From Methylobacterium sp. J-090 (GTDB lineage: Bacteria; Pseudomonadota; Alphaproteobacteria; Rhizobiales; Beijerinckiaceae), in the NCBI RefSeq assembly GCF_022829345.1, contig NZ_JAKSXV010000024.1, forward strand, positions 1 to 64,000: DNA of 64,000 bases. The letters run 5' to 3'. A model generated the notes under the pieces. The model made no database searches. It had not been told where the DNA came from and saw only the letters and a program-made list of their open reading frames with translations. The translations under genes were made by a program, and so were the position numbers. Position 1 is the first letter of the stretch. Every line of letters begins with the position of its first letter. Shown here piece after piece: positions 37,806 to 47,046 of the stretch.

Positions 37806-38348
37806 CTACTCGGCGGGGGCGACGGCGATACGGATTGTATCGGCCTTGGCCCCGCTCACCACGATGGTGATGGGGACGGCTCCGAGCTGGAAGCGCACGC
37901 TCTTGGCGACGACCCGGCACCCCGGCCGCATGGTGTGGGCCACGGGCGAACGCGTGGTCTTGCCGTCCTGGCTGACGTCGATCCAGGCGCCGTCGGACAG
38001 GGTGACCTGATACAGGCCCGGCGTGACCGGGGCCGGAACGGTCAGGACGCCGCCATAGGTGCCGGGCTTCGCCTCGCGCGAGGGCGGGAAGGGTGGCGCG
38101 ACCTCCGCCTGCGGCTTCAGACCGAGAAGAGCGCCGGGCATCCCCACGGGCAAGGCGCCGCCGCTCGCCACCTGCGGCAGGCCGGGCGCCGCGAACCAGG
38201 CCTGCTCGCGCAGGAGCGACCAGTCGAAGCCGGTGCAGGCGGCCGGATCGGCCGGAACTCCTGGAGCAGCTTCGGCTGAACGGGCCGGCTCCTGCGCCTC
38301 GGCATCGGCCGCGAGGAGAAGGGCCGCGACGGCGGCGAGGATACGCAT
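37806..38348 (-). CDS. Conserved hypothetical periplasmic protein
   Basis: A 180-residue protein with a signal peptide (MRILAAVAALLLAADAEAQE). The mature part has one Cys early (DPAACTGFDW), the conserved-looking WSLLREQAWFAA, then a beta-rich domain: GTYGGVLTVPAPVTPGLYQV, SDGAWIDVSQDG and a second Cys in MRPGCRVVAKSVRF. The fold suggests a small extracytoplasmic beta domain. It lies just upstream of mepA and is probably cotranscribed, so an envelope role is inferred. I do not recognise a family. Confidence 0.75.
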   Translation of the reverse strand: MRILAAVAALLLAADAEAQEPARSAEAAPGVPADPAACTGFDWSLLREQAWFAAPGLPQVASGGALPVGMPGALLGLKPQAEVAPPFPPSREAKPGTYGGVLTVPAPVTPGLYQVTLSDGAWIDVSQDGKTTRSPVAHTMRPGCRVVAKSVRFQLGAVPITIVVSGAKADTIRIAVAPAE

Positions 38349-38353
38349 CCGCT

Positions 38354-38449
38354 TCAAGGCACGGCGACCAGGATGTCGAAAGCCGCGAGCACCGCGTGGA
38401 CTTCGCCCCCGATGGCGAACGTGCGGACGCTGCGCGCGCTGAGTGTCAT
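38354..38449 (-). CDS. Possible 31-residue small protein ahead of the periplasmic gene
   Basis: An ATG frame of 31 codons (MTLSARSVRTFAIGGEVHAV onward), ending TGA five bases before the ATG of the 37806-38348 gene. The stop-to-start spacing and a GGA upstream suggest a leader peptide or small protein coupled to that gene. No similarity is known to me. Confidence 0.3.
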   Translation of the reverse strand: MTLSARSVRTFAIGGEVHAVLAAFDILVAVP

Positions 38450-38539
38450 GGAATTCCGGTCCCTTGCGTGTTGCCCGCTTCCGCCCTTGCGCGCCGAGAG
38501 TGCCGCGAGGACCGGCACCGCACAAGCCCGTGACCACCC

Positions 38540-38875
38540 TCAGTCCTCGTCGCCGGTCTCCCGTTCGGTCTCTTGCTCGACCTCCTCCCCGGAGATCCGC
38601 CGGCGCACGCCCCAGGCGCCGAGCGCCGCATTGAGATCGTCGAGGACGAAGTGCCGGGCGCTGTCGCGGTCGTAGCCGTCGTCGAGGAGGGCATCGTACT
38701 CCGTGAAGGCGTGGCGGGCATAGGCCACGAGACAGAGCCAGGCGGCCGTCTCGGGTGCGGCGCCCCGCAGGCCGGAACTCGCGAGCGCCCGGTCGAGGAC
38801 CGCGCCGGCCTCGAAGTCGGGCAGGCGCGGAGCGAGCCGGAGCAGGGCGGCCGCCACCGCGTCGCGCCGGTTCAT
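38540..38875 (-). CDS. DUF2293 domain protein
   Basis: A 111-residue cytoplasmic protein whose core YARHAFTEYDALLDDGYDRD, followed by SARHFVLDDLNAAL (about 51-85), matches the conserved His/Asp/Tyr pattern of DUF2293, a domain common in Hyphomicrobiales. The C-terminus is acidic. It lies 17 bp downstream of the YqhA-type gene on the same strand and so is likely cotranscribed. Function is unknown; the clustered charged and aromatic residues suggest nucleic-acid or metal binding, without proof. Confidence 0.8.
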   Translation of the reverse strand: MNRRDAVAAALLRLAPRLPDFEAGAVLDRALASSGLRGAAPETAAWLCLVAYARHAFTEYDALLDDGYDRDSARHFVLDDLNAALGAWGVRRRISGEEVEQETERETGDED

Positions 38876-38892
38876 GGGGTTTGCCCCCAAGC

Positions 38893-39396
38893 TCACCGCT
38901 CGTGATGCCCGGCGATGACTCGGTCGGTGAGCGCCATCAGTAGGCCCGAGACCACGAAGACCATGTGGATGCCGACGAGCCAATACAGATCGCGGTCGCT
39001 CATCGCCTTCAGGTCCATGAACGCCTTCAGCAGCGAGATCGCCGAGATGGCGACGATGGAGGAGACGAGCTTCAGCTTGAGTCCGGTGAAGTCGATGGTC
39101 CCCATCCAGGCGGGCCAGTCCTTGTGGTCCGCGTGGTCGATCTTGGAGACGAAGTTCTCGTAGCCGGAGAACATCACGATGATGAGCAGCGAGGCCGTGA
39201 GCGAGAGATCGACCATGGTCAGGACGCCCAGCACCACCTGGGATTCGGTGGCATCCCACATGTGCAGGACGAAATGGGCGAGTTCCTGCAGGAGCTTGAC
39301 CAGCAGGACCACGATGCCGATGCCGAGCGCCGCGTAGAACGGGGCGAGGAGCCACCGGCTCGCGAACAGCACCCGCTCGAAGACCCGTTCCATCAT
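38893..39396 (-). CDS. UPF0114/YqhA family inner-membrane protein
   Basis: A 167-residue protein with about four membrane helices (about 10-34, 55-75, 107-127 and 138-158). It carries family text RWLLAPFYAALGIGIVVLLV, TMVDLSLTASLLIIVMFSGY and ENFVSKIDH. This is the TIGR00645/YqhA family, of unknown function, widespread in proteobacteria. The second ATG (MERVFE) is an equally good start. It is first of a two-gene unit with the DUF2293 protein. Confidence 0.88.
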   Translation of the reverse strand: MMERVFERVLFASRWLLAPFYAALGIGIVVLLVKLLQELAHFVLHMWDATESQVVLGVLTMVDLSLTASLLIIVMFSGYENFVSKIDHADHKDWPAWMGTIDFTGLKLKLVSSIVAISAISLLKAFMDLKAMSDRDLYWLVGIHMVFVVSGLLMALTDRVIAGHHER

Positions 39397-39658
39397 CCGC
39401 GCTCATCCCCGCCACGCTTCAGCCGGGCATGTGGCGTGGGGACCCGAACCGGACAAGGACCGGGCAAGGATCTGCAGCAGCGGCCGGCCGAACACGGGAC
39501 AACCGCGCCTCCGCCTTGGCCCGGCCTTCGCTTGATCCGCGGCGGGCCCCTGGCCGTGTGAAACATTTTGTAGTGAAGTGTTCGATAATGATACCCGTAA
39601 AGGTGACAGTTCGCCCATTTCGGGACTGGAACGTGCGCCATTGCGAGCGGACGCACGC

Positions 39659-40735
39659 GTGACTCAGGAATCCTCCGTTCTCGTCATCTCGGACCGCCCG
39701 GACCAGGCCAGCCTGCTCGTGCAGGCGATCGACACCGTCGTCACCTGTCGGCAGATCACGGCCGAAGCGGGAATGCCGGCGCAGCGCCCGATCCTGGCCG
39801 TGGTCGACATCGGCCGGGACGAGACCCTGGCCAGCACCTGGGTCGCGCGCCTGCACGGCCTGCGCATCCCGAGCCTCCAGCTCGCCCTCCGACCGGTCAC
39901 GTCACGTCCGGCGCCGACCCGGTTCCTGCCCGCAGACACACCCCGCAAGACCGTCCTGGCGGCGGTGTTCGGCCTCATGGACGCCGTCGAGGCCACGCGA
40001 CAGGCCGCCCTGGCGCGCGCTTCCGGTCGCACGGCGCGTTTCACCGCCCAGGCCGACACGGCCAATCGCACCGTGGCCGAGGCCTTCGACGCGGCCCGTA
40101 GCGGCGAGCCGCTCTCCATCGCCGCCGTCGATGCCGGCACCGAGGTGATTCTCGAGGCCGTCTCCCAATGCGGTATCCGGACCTGGCTCGAGATCATCGG
40201 CCGCTACGACCACCAGCTCTACCAGCATTCCTTGAGCGTGGCCGGCTATGCCGCCGCCTTCGGCGGCGGTCTGAAGCTCTCCCAGGCCGACCAGATGCGC
40301 CTGGCACGCGCCGCCCTGCTTCACGATGTGGGCAAGTCGCGCATTCCCCTGGCGATCCTGAACAAGCCCGGCCGGCTGACCGCCGACGAGATGGCGGTGA
40401 TGCGGACCCATCCCGCCGTCGGCGCCAACCTCCTGGAAGTGCAAGGCGGGTTCGACGGACAGATGCTCGCCGTGGTGCGCCACCACCACGAGATGCTCGA
40501 CGGCAGCGGCTACCCCGACGGCCTGTCGGCCCACGAGATCCCGGACCTCGTGCGCCTCGTCACCATCTGCGATATCCACTCCGCCCTGACGGAGCGGCGG
40601 GCCTATCGCGATCCGCTGCCCCACGAGGAGGCGCACGAGATCATGCGGGAGATGGACCGAAAGCTCGACGGCGATCTCCTGCGCGCCTTCCACGATGCCG
40701 TCATCGTTCCCCTGGCCAGGGTCTCGGTGTCGTGA
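39659..40735 (+). CDS. HD-GYP domain phosphodiesterase (cyclic di-GMP family)
   Basis: A 358-residue protein. The N-terminal 110 residues look like a receiver-type or degenerate input domain (SVLVISDRPDQASLLVQAID). The C-terminal HD-GYP domain (about 165-355) keeps LLHDVGKSRIP (about 220-230), HHHEMLDGSGYPDGLS (about 276-291) and the residues needed for metal binding, so it should be active on cyclic di-GMP. It lies 83 bp before the polysaccharide operon, a sensible place for a second-messenger enzyme. The GTG at 39659 is chosen; an upstream in-frame GTG at 39578 would add 27 residues. Confidence 0.87.
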   Translation: MTQESSVLVISDRPDQASLLVQAIDTVVTCRQITAEAGMPAQRPILAVVDIGRDETLASTWVARLHGLRIPSLQLALRPVTSRPAPTRFLPADTPRKTVLAAVFGLMDAVEATRQAALARASGRTARFTAQADTANRTVAEAFDAARSGEPLSIAAVDAGTEVILEAVSQCGIRTWLEIIGRYDHQLYQHSLSVAGYAAAFGGGLKLSQADQMRLARAALLHDVGKSRIPLAILNKPGRLTADEMAVMRTHPAVGANLLEVQGGFDGQMLAVVRHHHEMLDGSGYPDGLSAHEIPDLVRLVTICDIHSALTERRAYRDPLPHEEAHEIMREMDRKLDGDLLRAFHDAVIVPLARVSVS

Positions 40736-40818
40736 GGCGGCGCGGCCCTGGGTCGGGTTGACCGATCCGACCGCGAACGCGTACGGAACACCCTGCCGGG
40801 GGAGGATCTCAGTAAGCC

Positions 40819-43746
40819 ATGAGGCAAAAAGCGTATTCTTTTTTCTCGATACGCTCACGCCGTGTCCAAAAACTCTTCGACGCCAGATATTATACTGCCC
40901 AGTATCCCGACGTGAGTGATTACGGCGGCGGCCCCCTGGATCATTATCTCCGACACGGATTTCGCGAAGGTCGCGACCCGTCGCCGAATTTCTCGACCCT
41001 GTATTACAAGGACCGGTATCTCAAGACCGCCGGCATGGGGCGGAGCCCCCTCGAAGCCCATGCCGAGGCGGGGGCCGCGGCCCGGGCCGGCCGCCCGACA
41101 CAGCCGGTGACGCCCGAAGCCTACCACGCCGTGCAGGCCGACGTGGTCCGTCCGTACTTCGATGCGCGGCACTACGGATCGCTCACGGACATCGTCGATC
41201 CCGAGACGGCGCTCCTCGATTACCTTTCCGCTGGCTGGCGACGGGGTCTCGACCCGCGCCCGGACTTCGACGGCACCGCCTATCTCCATGCGCACCCACA
41301 TGTCCGCCTGCTCGGCGTCAGCCCGTTCTATCACTACATCTCCACGAATCCGGCACCCACCTTCGAGCGGGCCCATGGCGACCGCACGCCGCTGTCCGAG
41401 ATCATTGCGGCCATCCGCCCGGACTTCGACGCCGCGCATTACCGTGCCTGCTACGCCGACGTGGCGGCCTCGGGGATGGACCCCGTCAGCCATTATGCCA
41501 GCCACGGCTGGAAGGAGGGCCGCGACCCGACGGAACTGTTCTGGACCGCCTACTACGTCCGGACGAATCCGGATTTGGCGCTGAGCGGCACCAACCCGTT
41601 CTTCCACTACCTGCGCTTCGGCCGGGCGGAGGGGCGAAAACCCAACCCTCTCGGCAACCTCAAGTGGTCACCGACCCGGGCCCCCGACGCGGCCGAGTGG
41701 GACGCTGTTTCGGCGGCCGTCCCCCTCGACGCCGCCCAAGTCGTGGTGGTGGTGCCCGTCTACAAGGGCTACGACGAGACCCTGCGCGCCCTCCACGCCG
41801 TGCTGGCCGAGGCGCAATCGACGCCCTTCGCCCTCCTCGTCCTCAACGATTGCAGCCCCGACGCGGGCCTGACGGAGGAACTGCGGGCGCTCGCCGGGCG
41901 GGGCCTGTTCACCTACCACGAGAACGCGACCAACCTCGGCTTCGTCGGGACCATCAACCGCGCCCTGGCGATGACGGGTGCGCGGGACGTGATCCTGCTC
42001 AACAGCGACACCATCGTGTTCGGCGACTGGATCGACCGCCTGCTGGCGCATGCGGCGCGCGATCCGCGGATCGGCACGATCACGCCGTTCTCCAACAACG
42101 CCACCATCTGCAGCTACCCGGATTCCGACCGCAACAACACCGTCGCCCTCGAATGCTCGCCCCGTGCCCTCGATGCCGCGGCGGCGGCGGCCAATCCCGG
42201 CCGCTGGGTCGAGGTGCCGACGGGGGTCGGCTTCTGCTTCTATATGCGCGGATCGCTTCTCGCACGGCTCGGCCCCCTCGACGCGGACGCCTTCGGCAAG
42301 GGCTACGGCGAGGAGAACGACTATTGCATGCGCGTCCTGAAGGCGGGCGGGCGCAACATCCTCGCGGCCGACGTGTTCGTCTATCACTCCGGCAAGATCT
42401 CGTTCTCGGAGGTCTACGATTCCGAGTACTCGCAGGGCCAGGCCGCACTGCTCGCCAAGCACCCCGACTACCCTTTGCGCATCGAGCGCTTCGTCGCCGC
42501 CGATCCGGCCGCCGACGTGCGGCTCGGCCTCGACCTCTACCGCCTCGCGCGGGCCGCCGGGCCGCGTGCGGCCGTCTTCGTGGTCCACGCCAAGGGCGGC
42601 GGTGCCTCGGTCCATGCCGATCACCTCGCCGGGCGTCTCGCCGACGAGGGGGTGTGCGTCGTCGCCCTCACGGTGACGGGCGAGGCGGGAATCGAGATCG
42701 GCCTTTACGGGCAGGAAGGCCCCTACACCCCGTCCCTGCGTATCCTGTCGGTGATCGACGATTACCGCATCATCGCGCGGTTCCTGGCCTGGCTCGATCC
42801 GCTCTTCGTCCACGTCCACTCGTTCTACGGCCTCGACGGAACGGCGGCCCCGGCCCTGATGGACCTGATCGAGGCCGCCCCCGGCCAGACCGTCGTCACC
42901 CTGCACGACTATTCGAGCGTCTGCCTGCGCAACCACCTCGTGACCCGCGAGGGCCTCTATTGCGGCCTGCCGGGCGGGCGCCCCTGCGCCGATTGCGACT
43001 GTGCCGAAGCCCGGCCGGGGCAGGATCGAACCGCGCGCTACGGCGCGTTCTACCGGGCCGCAGACCGCCTCCTCGCGCCATCGCAGGATGTCGCGAGCCG
43101 CATCGACGCGATCTTCGGCCCCCTGACCATCACCGTCGCCCCGCACGAGGAAGATCTGCCCGTCCCCGCCCCGCGCCGAACACCGCGCAATGGCGCCACG
43201 CGCCGGATCGGCGTCCTCGGCGCCATCGGTCCTCACAAGGGATCGAGCGTCGTCCAGGCCCTGGCCCGCGACGCCCGGCGACGCGACCTCGCCATCGCCT
43301 ACACCGTCATCGGGTTCTCGGACATCCCCGAGAAGATGGAGGCCGCCGGCGTCACGGAAACCGGACGCTACGCCGGCAGCGACGAGGCCCTCGCTCTGCT
43401 GGCCGAGCACGACATCGACCTGATCCTGATCCCGTCGATCTGGCCGGAGACCTACTGCTACACCCTGTCCATCGCCCTGGTCTCGGGGTTGCCGGTGGCG
43501 GTGTTCGATCTCGGGGCGCCTGCCGACCGCCTGCGCGCCGCCGGCACGGGCTTTCGCATCGATCCCGGTCTCGCCAACGAGGCCGGTCGTCTCAACGACC
43601 TTCTGCTGGCCCTCGACCTCGCCGATCCTTTGCCGAATGAAGAACCTTCCGCAATTAATTTCGCCAGCTATCCATCCCTGTTGCGCGACTATTATTTCGT
43701 GGCCATCGACGATAAGGCTCCCCCACCGCCGAATGCAGCGGCCTAA
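40819..43746 (+). CDS. Two-domain glycosyltransferase with N-terminal tandem modules
   Basis: A 975-residue cytoplasmic protein. The first 280 residues contain repeated modules of the pattern FDARYYTAQYPDV then HYLRHGFREGRDP: pairs begin near 20, 113 and 201. A GT2 domain follows (about 305-560), with VVVVVPVYKGYDETLRALHA, LNDCSPD and LLNSDTIVFGDWIDRLL. A GT4-like domain comes last (about 585-960), with HVHSFYGLDG and GPHKGSSVVQAL. No membrane helix is seen, so it probably adds sugars on a lipid carrier at the membrane face. The ATG at 40819 lies behind GGGGAGGA with long spacing. It is first in a plus-strand run with ugd. Confidence 0.88.
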   Translation: MRQKAYSFFSIRSRRVQKLFDARYYTAQYPDVSDYGGGPLDHYLRHGFREGRDPSPNFSTLYYKDRYLKTAGMGRSPLEAHAEAGAAARAGRPTQPVTPEAYHAVQADVVRPYFDARHYGSLTDIVDPETALLDYLSAGWRRGLDPRPDFDGTAYLHAHPHVRLLGVSPFYHYISTNPAPTFERAHGDRTPLSEIIAAIRPDFDAAHYRACYADVAASGMDPVSHYASHGWKEGRDPTELFWTAYYVRTNPDLALSGTNPFFHYLRFGRAEGRKPNPLGNLKWSPTRAPDAAEWDAVSAAVPLDAAQVVVVVPVYKGYDETLRALHAVLAEAQSTPFALLVLNDCSPDAGLTEELRALAGRGLFTYHENATNLGFVGTINRALAMTGARDVILLNSDTIVFGDWIDRLLAHAARDPRIGTITPFSNNATICSYPDSDRNNTVALECSPRALDAAAAAANPGRWVEVPTGVGFCFYMRGSLLARLGPLDADAFGKGYGEENDYCMRVLKAGGRNILAADVFVYHSGKISFSEVYDSEYSQGQAALLAKHPDYPLRIERFVAADPAADVRLGLDLYRLARAAGPRAAVFVVHAKGGGASVHADHLAGRLADEGVCVVALTVTGEAGIEIGLYGQEGPYTPSLRILSVIDDYRIIARFLAWLDPLFVHVHSFYGLDGTAAPALMDLIEAAPGQTVVTLHDYSSVCLRNHLVTREGLYCGLPGGRPCADCDCAEARPGQDRTARYGAFYRAADRLLAPSQDVASRIDAIFGPLTITVAPHEEDLPVPAPRRTPRNGATRRIGVLGAIGPHKGSSVVQALARDARRRDLAIAYTVIGFSDIPEKMEAAGVTETGRYAGSDEALALLAEHDIDLILIPSIWPETYCYTLSIALVSGLPVAVFDLGAPADRLRAAGTGFRIDPGLANEAGRLNDLLLALDLADPLPNEEPSAINFASYPSLLRDYYFVAIDDKAPPPPNAAA

Positions 43747-43758
43747 GGAGCGCACCGC

Positions 43759-45069
43759 ATGAAGATCGCCATGATCGGCGCCGGATATGTCGGGCTCGTT
43801 TCCGGGGCGTGCTTCGCCGATTTCGGCCATACCGTGTGCTGCGTCGATACCGATCCGGCCAAGATCACCGCCCTGGATGCCGGACGCATTCCGATCTTCG
43901 AGCCCGGCCTCGACGCCCTCGTGGCCGACAACGTCCGCCACCACCGGCTGACCTTCTCGACGCAGGTGGCGCAGGCCGTGGCCCAGGCCGACGTGGTGTT
44001 CATCGCCGTCGGGACGCCGTCGCGGCGCGGCGACGGTTTTGCCGACCTCTCCTACGTCTACGCCGCCGCCCGCGACATCGCCGCCTCCCTCACCGGCTAC
44101 ACCGTGGTGGTGACGAAATCGACGGTGCCGGTGGGCACCGGCGACGAGGTCGAGCGCATCATCCGCGAAGCCCGGCCCGAGGCCACGTTCGCCGTCGTGT
44201 CAAACCCAGAATTCCTGCGCGAAGGTGCTGCGATCTCGGACTTCAAGCGGCCCGACCGCATCGTCATCGGCGCTGAGGACGACCGTGCGGCCTCCGTGAT
44301 GCGCGAGGTCTACCGGCCGCTCTATCTCAATCAAGCGCCGATTCTGGTCACCGGCCGGCGCACGGCCGAGCTGACGAAGTACGCCGCCAACGCGTTTCTG
44401 GCCACCAAGATCACCTTCATCAACGAGATCGCCGACCTGTGCGAGCAGGTCGGCGCCAACGTGCAGGAGGTCGCCCGCGGCATCGGCCTCGACAACCGCA
44501 TCGGGGCTAAGTTCCTGCATGCCGGGCCGGGCTATGGCGGCTCCTGCTTCCCGAAGGACACCCTGGCGCTCGTGAAGACCGCGCAGGATTCCGGCACGCC
44601 GCTGCGCCTCGTCGAGGCGGTGGTGGCCGTCAACGACCAGCGCAAGCGTGCCATGGCCCGCAAGATCGCGGCCGCCTGCGGCGGGTCGGTGCGTGGCAAG
44701 ACCATCGCCATCCTGGGCCTCACCTTCAAGCCGAACACCGACGACATGCGCGACGCGCCCTCGCTCGCCATCGTCGCCGGCCTGCAGGACGGGGGCGCCA
44801 CGGTGCGGGCCTACGATCCGGAGGGCATGGCGGGGGCCCGCGTCCTGATGCCCGACATCGCCTACGCGGACGATCCCTACGCCTGCGCGGACGGGGCCGA
44901 CGCCCTCGTCATCGTCACTGAGTGGAACGCCTTCCGGGCCCTCGACTGGGCGGTCCTCGCCGAGCGCATGCCCGGCCGCACGGTGGTCGACCTGCGCAAC
45001 GTCTACCGGCCGGACGATGTCACCCGCCACGGCTTTCGCTATATCGGAATCGGCGTACCGAGCGCCTGA
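43759..45069 (+). CDS. ugd: UDP-glucose 6-dehydrogenase
   Basis: A 436-residue enzyme that oxidises UDP-glucose to UDP-glucuronate, the acidic sugar donor for exopolysaccharides. N-terminal Rossmann motif MIGAGYVGLVSGACFADFGH (about 5-24); STVPVGTGDEV (about 116-126); catalytic Cys in GPGYGGSCFPKD (about 258-269, Cys near 265); C-terminal KTIAILGLTFKPNTDDMRD. Length is normal for the bacterial 430-450-residue class. It starts 12 bp after the glycosyltransferase stop behind AAGGAG, so the two are cotranscribed. Confidence 0.96.
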   Translation: MKIAMIGAGYVGLVSGACFADFGHTVCCVDTDPAKITALDAGRIPIFEPGLDALVADNVRHHRLTFSTQVAQAVAQADVVFIAVGTPSRRGDGFADLSYVYAAARDIAASLTGYTVVVTKSTVPVGTGDEVERIIREARPEATFAVVSNPEFLREGAAISDFKRPDRIVIGAEDDRAASVMREVYRPLYLNQAPILVTGRRTAELTKYAANAFLATKITFINEIADLCEQVGANVQEVARGIGLDNRIGAKFLHAGPGYGGSCFPKDTLALVKTAQDSGTPLRLVEAVVAVNDQRKRAMARKIAAACGGSVRGKTIAILGLTFKPNTDDMRDAPSLAIVAGLQDGGATVRAYDPEGMAGARVLMPDIAYADDPYACADGADALVIVTEWNAFRALDWAVLAERMPGRTVVDLRNVYRPDDVTRHGFRYIGIGVPSA

Positions 45070-45094
45070 CGCCCCTCCCGAGCGGCAAAAACCC

Positions 45095-47026
45095 ATGTGC
45101 GGCATTGCCGGGATCGCCGATCCACGCCTCTCGCCCGATCGCCTCGCGACGGAAGCGGGCCGCATGGCCGACGCGCTCGCCCATCGCGGACCGGACGGAC
45201 GCGGCGTGTGGGGCACGGACGGCGTCGCCCTCGGCCACCGCCGCCTTGCCATCCGCGATCTCAGCCCGGCCGGAGCCCAGCCCATGGCCGCGCGCGATGG
45301 GCGCTGGGTGCTGACCTACAACGGCGAACTCTATGGAACGCACGACGCGCGAGCCGCGCTGATGGCGGACGGTCATGCCTTCGCCGGACAATCCGACACC
45401 GAGATCCTCGTCGAACTCATCGCCCGGCACGGGGTCGCCGGCGCCCTCTCCGAGATCGAGGGTATCTTCGCCTTCGCGGCCTACGACCGCTTCGAGCGCC
45501 GGCTCTGGCTCGCCCGCGACCGGATGGGCGTGAAGCCGCTGTTCTACGCGGCATCCCCCGAACGCCTGCTGTTCGGCTCGACCCTGTCGGCCCTGACGGC
45601 CTGCGGCGCGGCGGCGTTCGCCATCGATCCCTCCGCCGTCGCGAGCCTGCTGCGCCATGGCTACGTCCCGGCGCCGGGATCGATCTACGCCGGAGTGAAC
45701 AAGCTGGAGCCCGGGCATCTGCTCGCGTGGCGCCCCGGCGAGGCGCCGGCCATCGCGCCCTACTGGAGCCTCGACGCGGTCATCGAGGCCGGCCGGGCCG
45801 ATCCGTTCGCGGGCTCCGACGCGCAGGCCATCGACGCCCTGGAAGCCCTGCTCACCGGGGCCGTGCGCCGGCAGATGGCGAGCGACGTGCCGCTCGGCGC
45901 CTTCCTGTCAGGCGGCATCGACTCCTCCCTCGTCGCCGCCCTCATGGTCGGGGCGGGCGGCACGCCCAGAACCTTCGCGGCGGGCTTCACCGACGATCCG
46001 CGCTTCGACGAGAGCGGTCATGCGGCGGCGGTCGCCCGGCATCTCGGCACGGACCACACCACCATCCCGGTGCGCGAAGCCGAGGCCCTCGCCCTCGTCG
46101 CCCATCTGCCCGAGATCTACGACGAGCCCCTGGCCGACCCCTCGGGCCTGCCCACCGCCCTCCTGTGCGCCGCGACCCGGCGGGCGGGCCTCACTGTCGC
46201 CCTGTCGGGCGATGGCGGCGACGAGCTGTTCGCCGGCTACGACCGCTACGCCCTGGCGACCCGCTTCGCCGACCGGATCGAGCCGATTCCGCGCGGCCTG
46301 CGCCGGGCGGCGGCGGGGGTCGCCGGGCGGATGCCGCAGGCCGCCCTGGCCCTCGCCGCCCGCGCCCTGCCGAACCCGTGGGGCGGCCCGGACGCGCCCG
46401 ACCGCCTGCGCAAGGCCGCGGCGCAACTGCCCGGCGACGGCCTCGGTCTCTACGCCCGGCTGCTGACCCTCAACCCCGACGCCCGCGCCCTGGCCAACGG
46501 GGTCCCGGGCCTGCCGAGCCCCATGGACCGGCCCGGGGACGGCCCCCTCCTCGACCGGATGCGCCGCCTCGACACCCTCGCCTACCTGCCCGACGACGTG
46601 CTCGCCAAGGTTGACCGCGCCAGCATGGCGGCGGGGCTGGAAGCACGGGTGCCGCTCCTGGACCGGTCGGTGGTGGCGTTCGCCTGGCGCCTGCCGCCCC
46701 ACCTCCTCGTGCGCGGCGGCGAGCGCAAATGGCTCCTGCGCGCAGTGCTCGCCCGGCACGTGCCCCGCGCCCTGTTCGAGCGGCCCAAGCAGGGCTTCGC
46801 CCCACCGCTCGCCGCCTGGCTGCGGGGGCCCCTGCGCGATTATGCCGGCGACCTCCTCCTCGGCCCCGACCTCGGCGGCGGGCTCCTCGATCGGGCGCGG
46901 GTGCGGACAATGGTGGAAGAGCACAGTTCCGGCGCCCGCAACCACGCCGTGGGCCTCTGGCCGATCCTCGCCTTCGAGGCCTGGCGGCTGGCATCGGGGG
47001 CGCGGGCGGGCCACAAGGGCGGTTGA
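45095..47026 (+). CDS. asnB: Asparagine synthase (glutamine-hydrolysing), amidotransferase
   Basis: A 643-residue protein. Start ATG at 45095 is fixed because the residue after Met is the nucleophilic Cys of the class II glutaminase (MCGIAGIAD). GGPD-type contacts appear in LAHRGPDGRGVW and LAIRDLSPAGAQPM. The synthetase domain has the PP-loop SGGIDSSLVAAL (about 272-283) and SGDGGDELFAGYDRY. Known AsnB makes asparagine. Homologues inside exopolysaccharide operons often amidate sugar carboxyls such as uronates made by Ugd, which directly precedes this gene by 25 bp. That alternative is inference from context. Confidence 0.9.
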   Translation: MCGIAGIADPRLSPDRLATEAGRMADALAHRGPDGRGVWGTDGVALGHRRLAIRDLSPAGAQPMAARDGRWVLTYNGELYGTHDARAALMADGHAFAGQSDTEILVELIARHGVAGALSEIEGIFAFAAYDRFERRLWLARDRMGVKPLFYAASPERLLFGSTLSALTACGAAAFAIDPSAVASLLRHGYVPAPGSIYAGVNKLEPGHLLAWRPGEAPAIAPYWSLDAVIEAGRADPFAGSDAQAIDALEALLTGAVRRQMASDVPLGAFLSGGIDSSLVAALMVGAGGTPRTFAAGFTDDPRFDESGHAAAVARHLGTDHTTIPVREAEALALVAHLPEIYDEPLADPSGLPTALLCAATRRAGLTVALSGDGGDELFAGYDRYALATRFADRIEPIPRGLRRAAAGVAGRMPQAALALAARALPNPWGGPDAPDRLRKAAAQLPGDGLGLYARLLTLNPDARALANGVPGLPSPMDRPGDGPLLDRMRRLDTLAYLPDDVLAKVDRASMAAGLEARVPLLDRSVVAFAWRLPPHLLVRGGERKWLLRAVLARHVPRALFERPKQGFAPPLAAWLRGPLRDYAGDLLLGPDLGGGLLDRARVRTMVEEHSSGARNHAVGLWPILAFEAWRLASGARAGHKGG

Positions 47027-47046
47027 CGGGGCAAACGGGGGTCGCC

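Noticed and set aside
39541..39600. A second parS-like site (GTGTGAAACATTTTGTAGTG) before the HD-GYP gene
   Set aside because: Only short scattered matches and no 16-bp palindrome.
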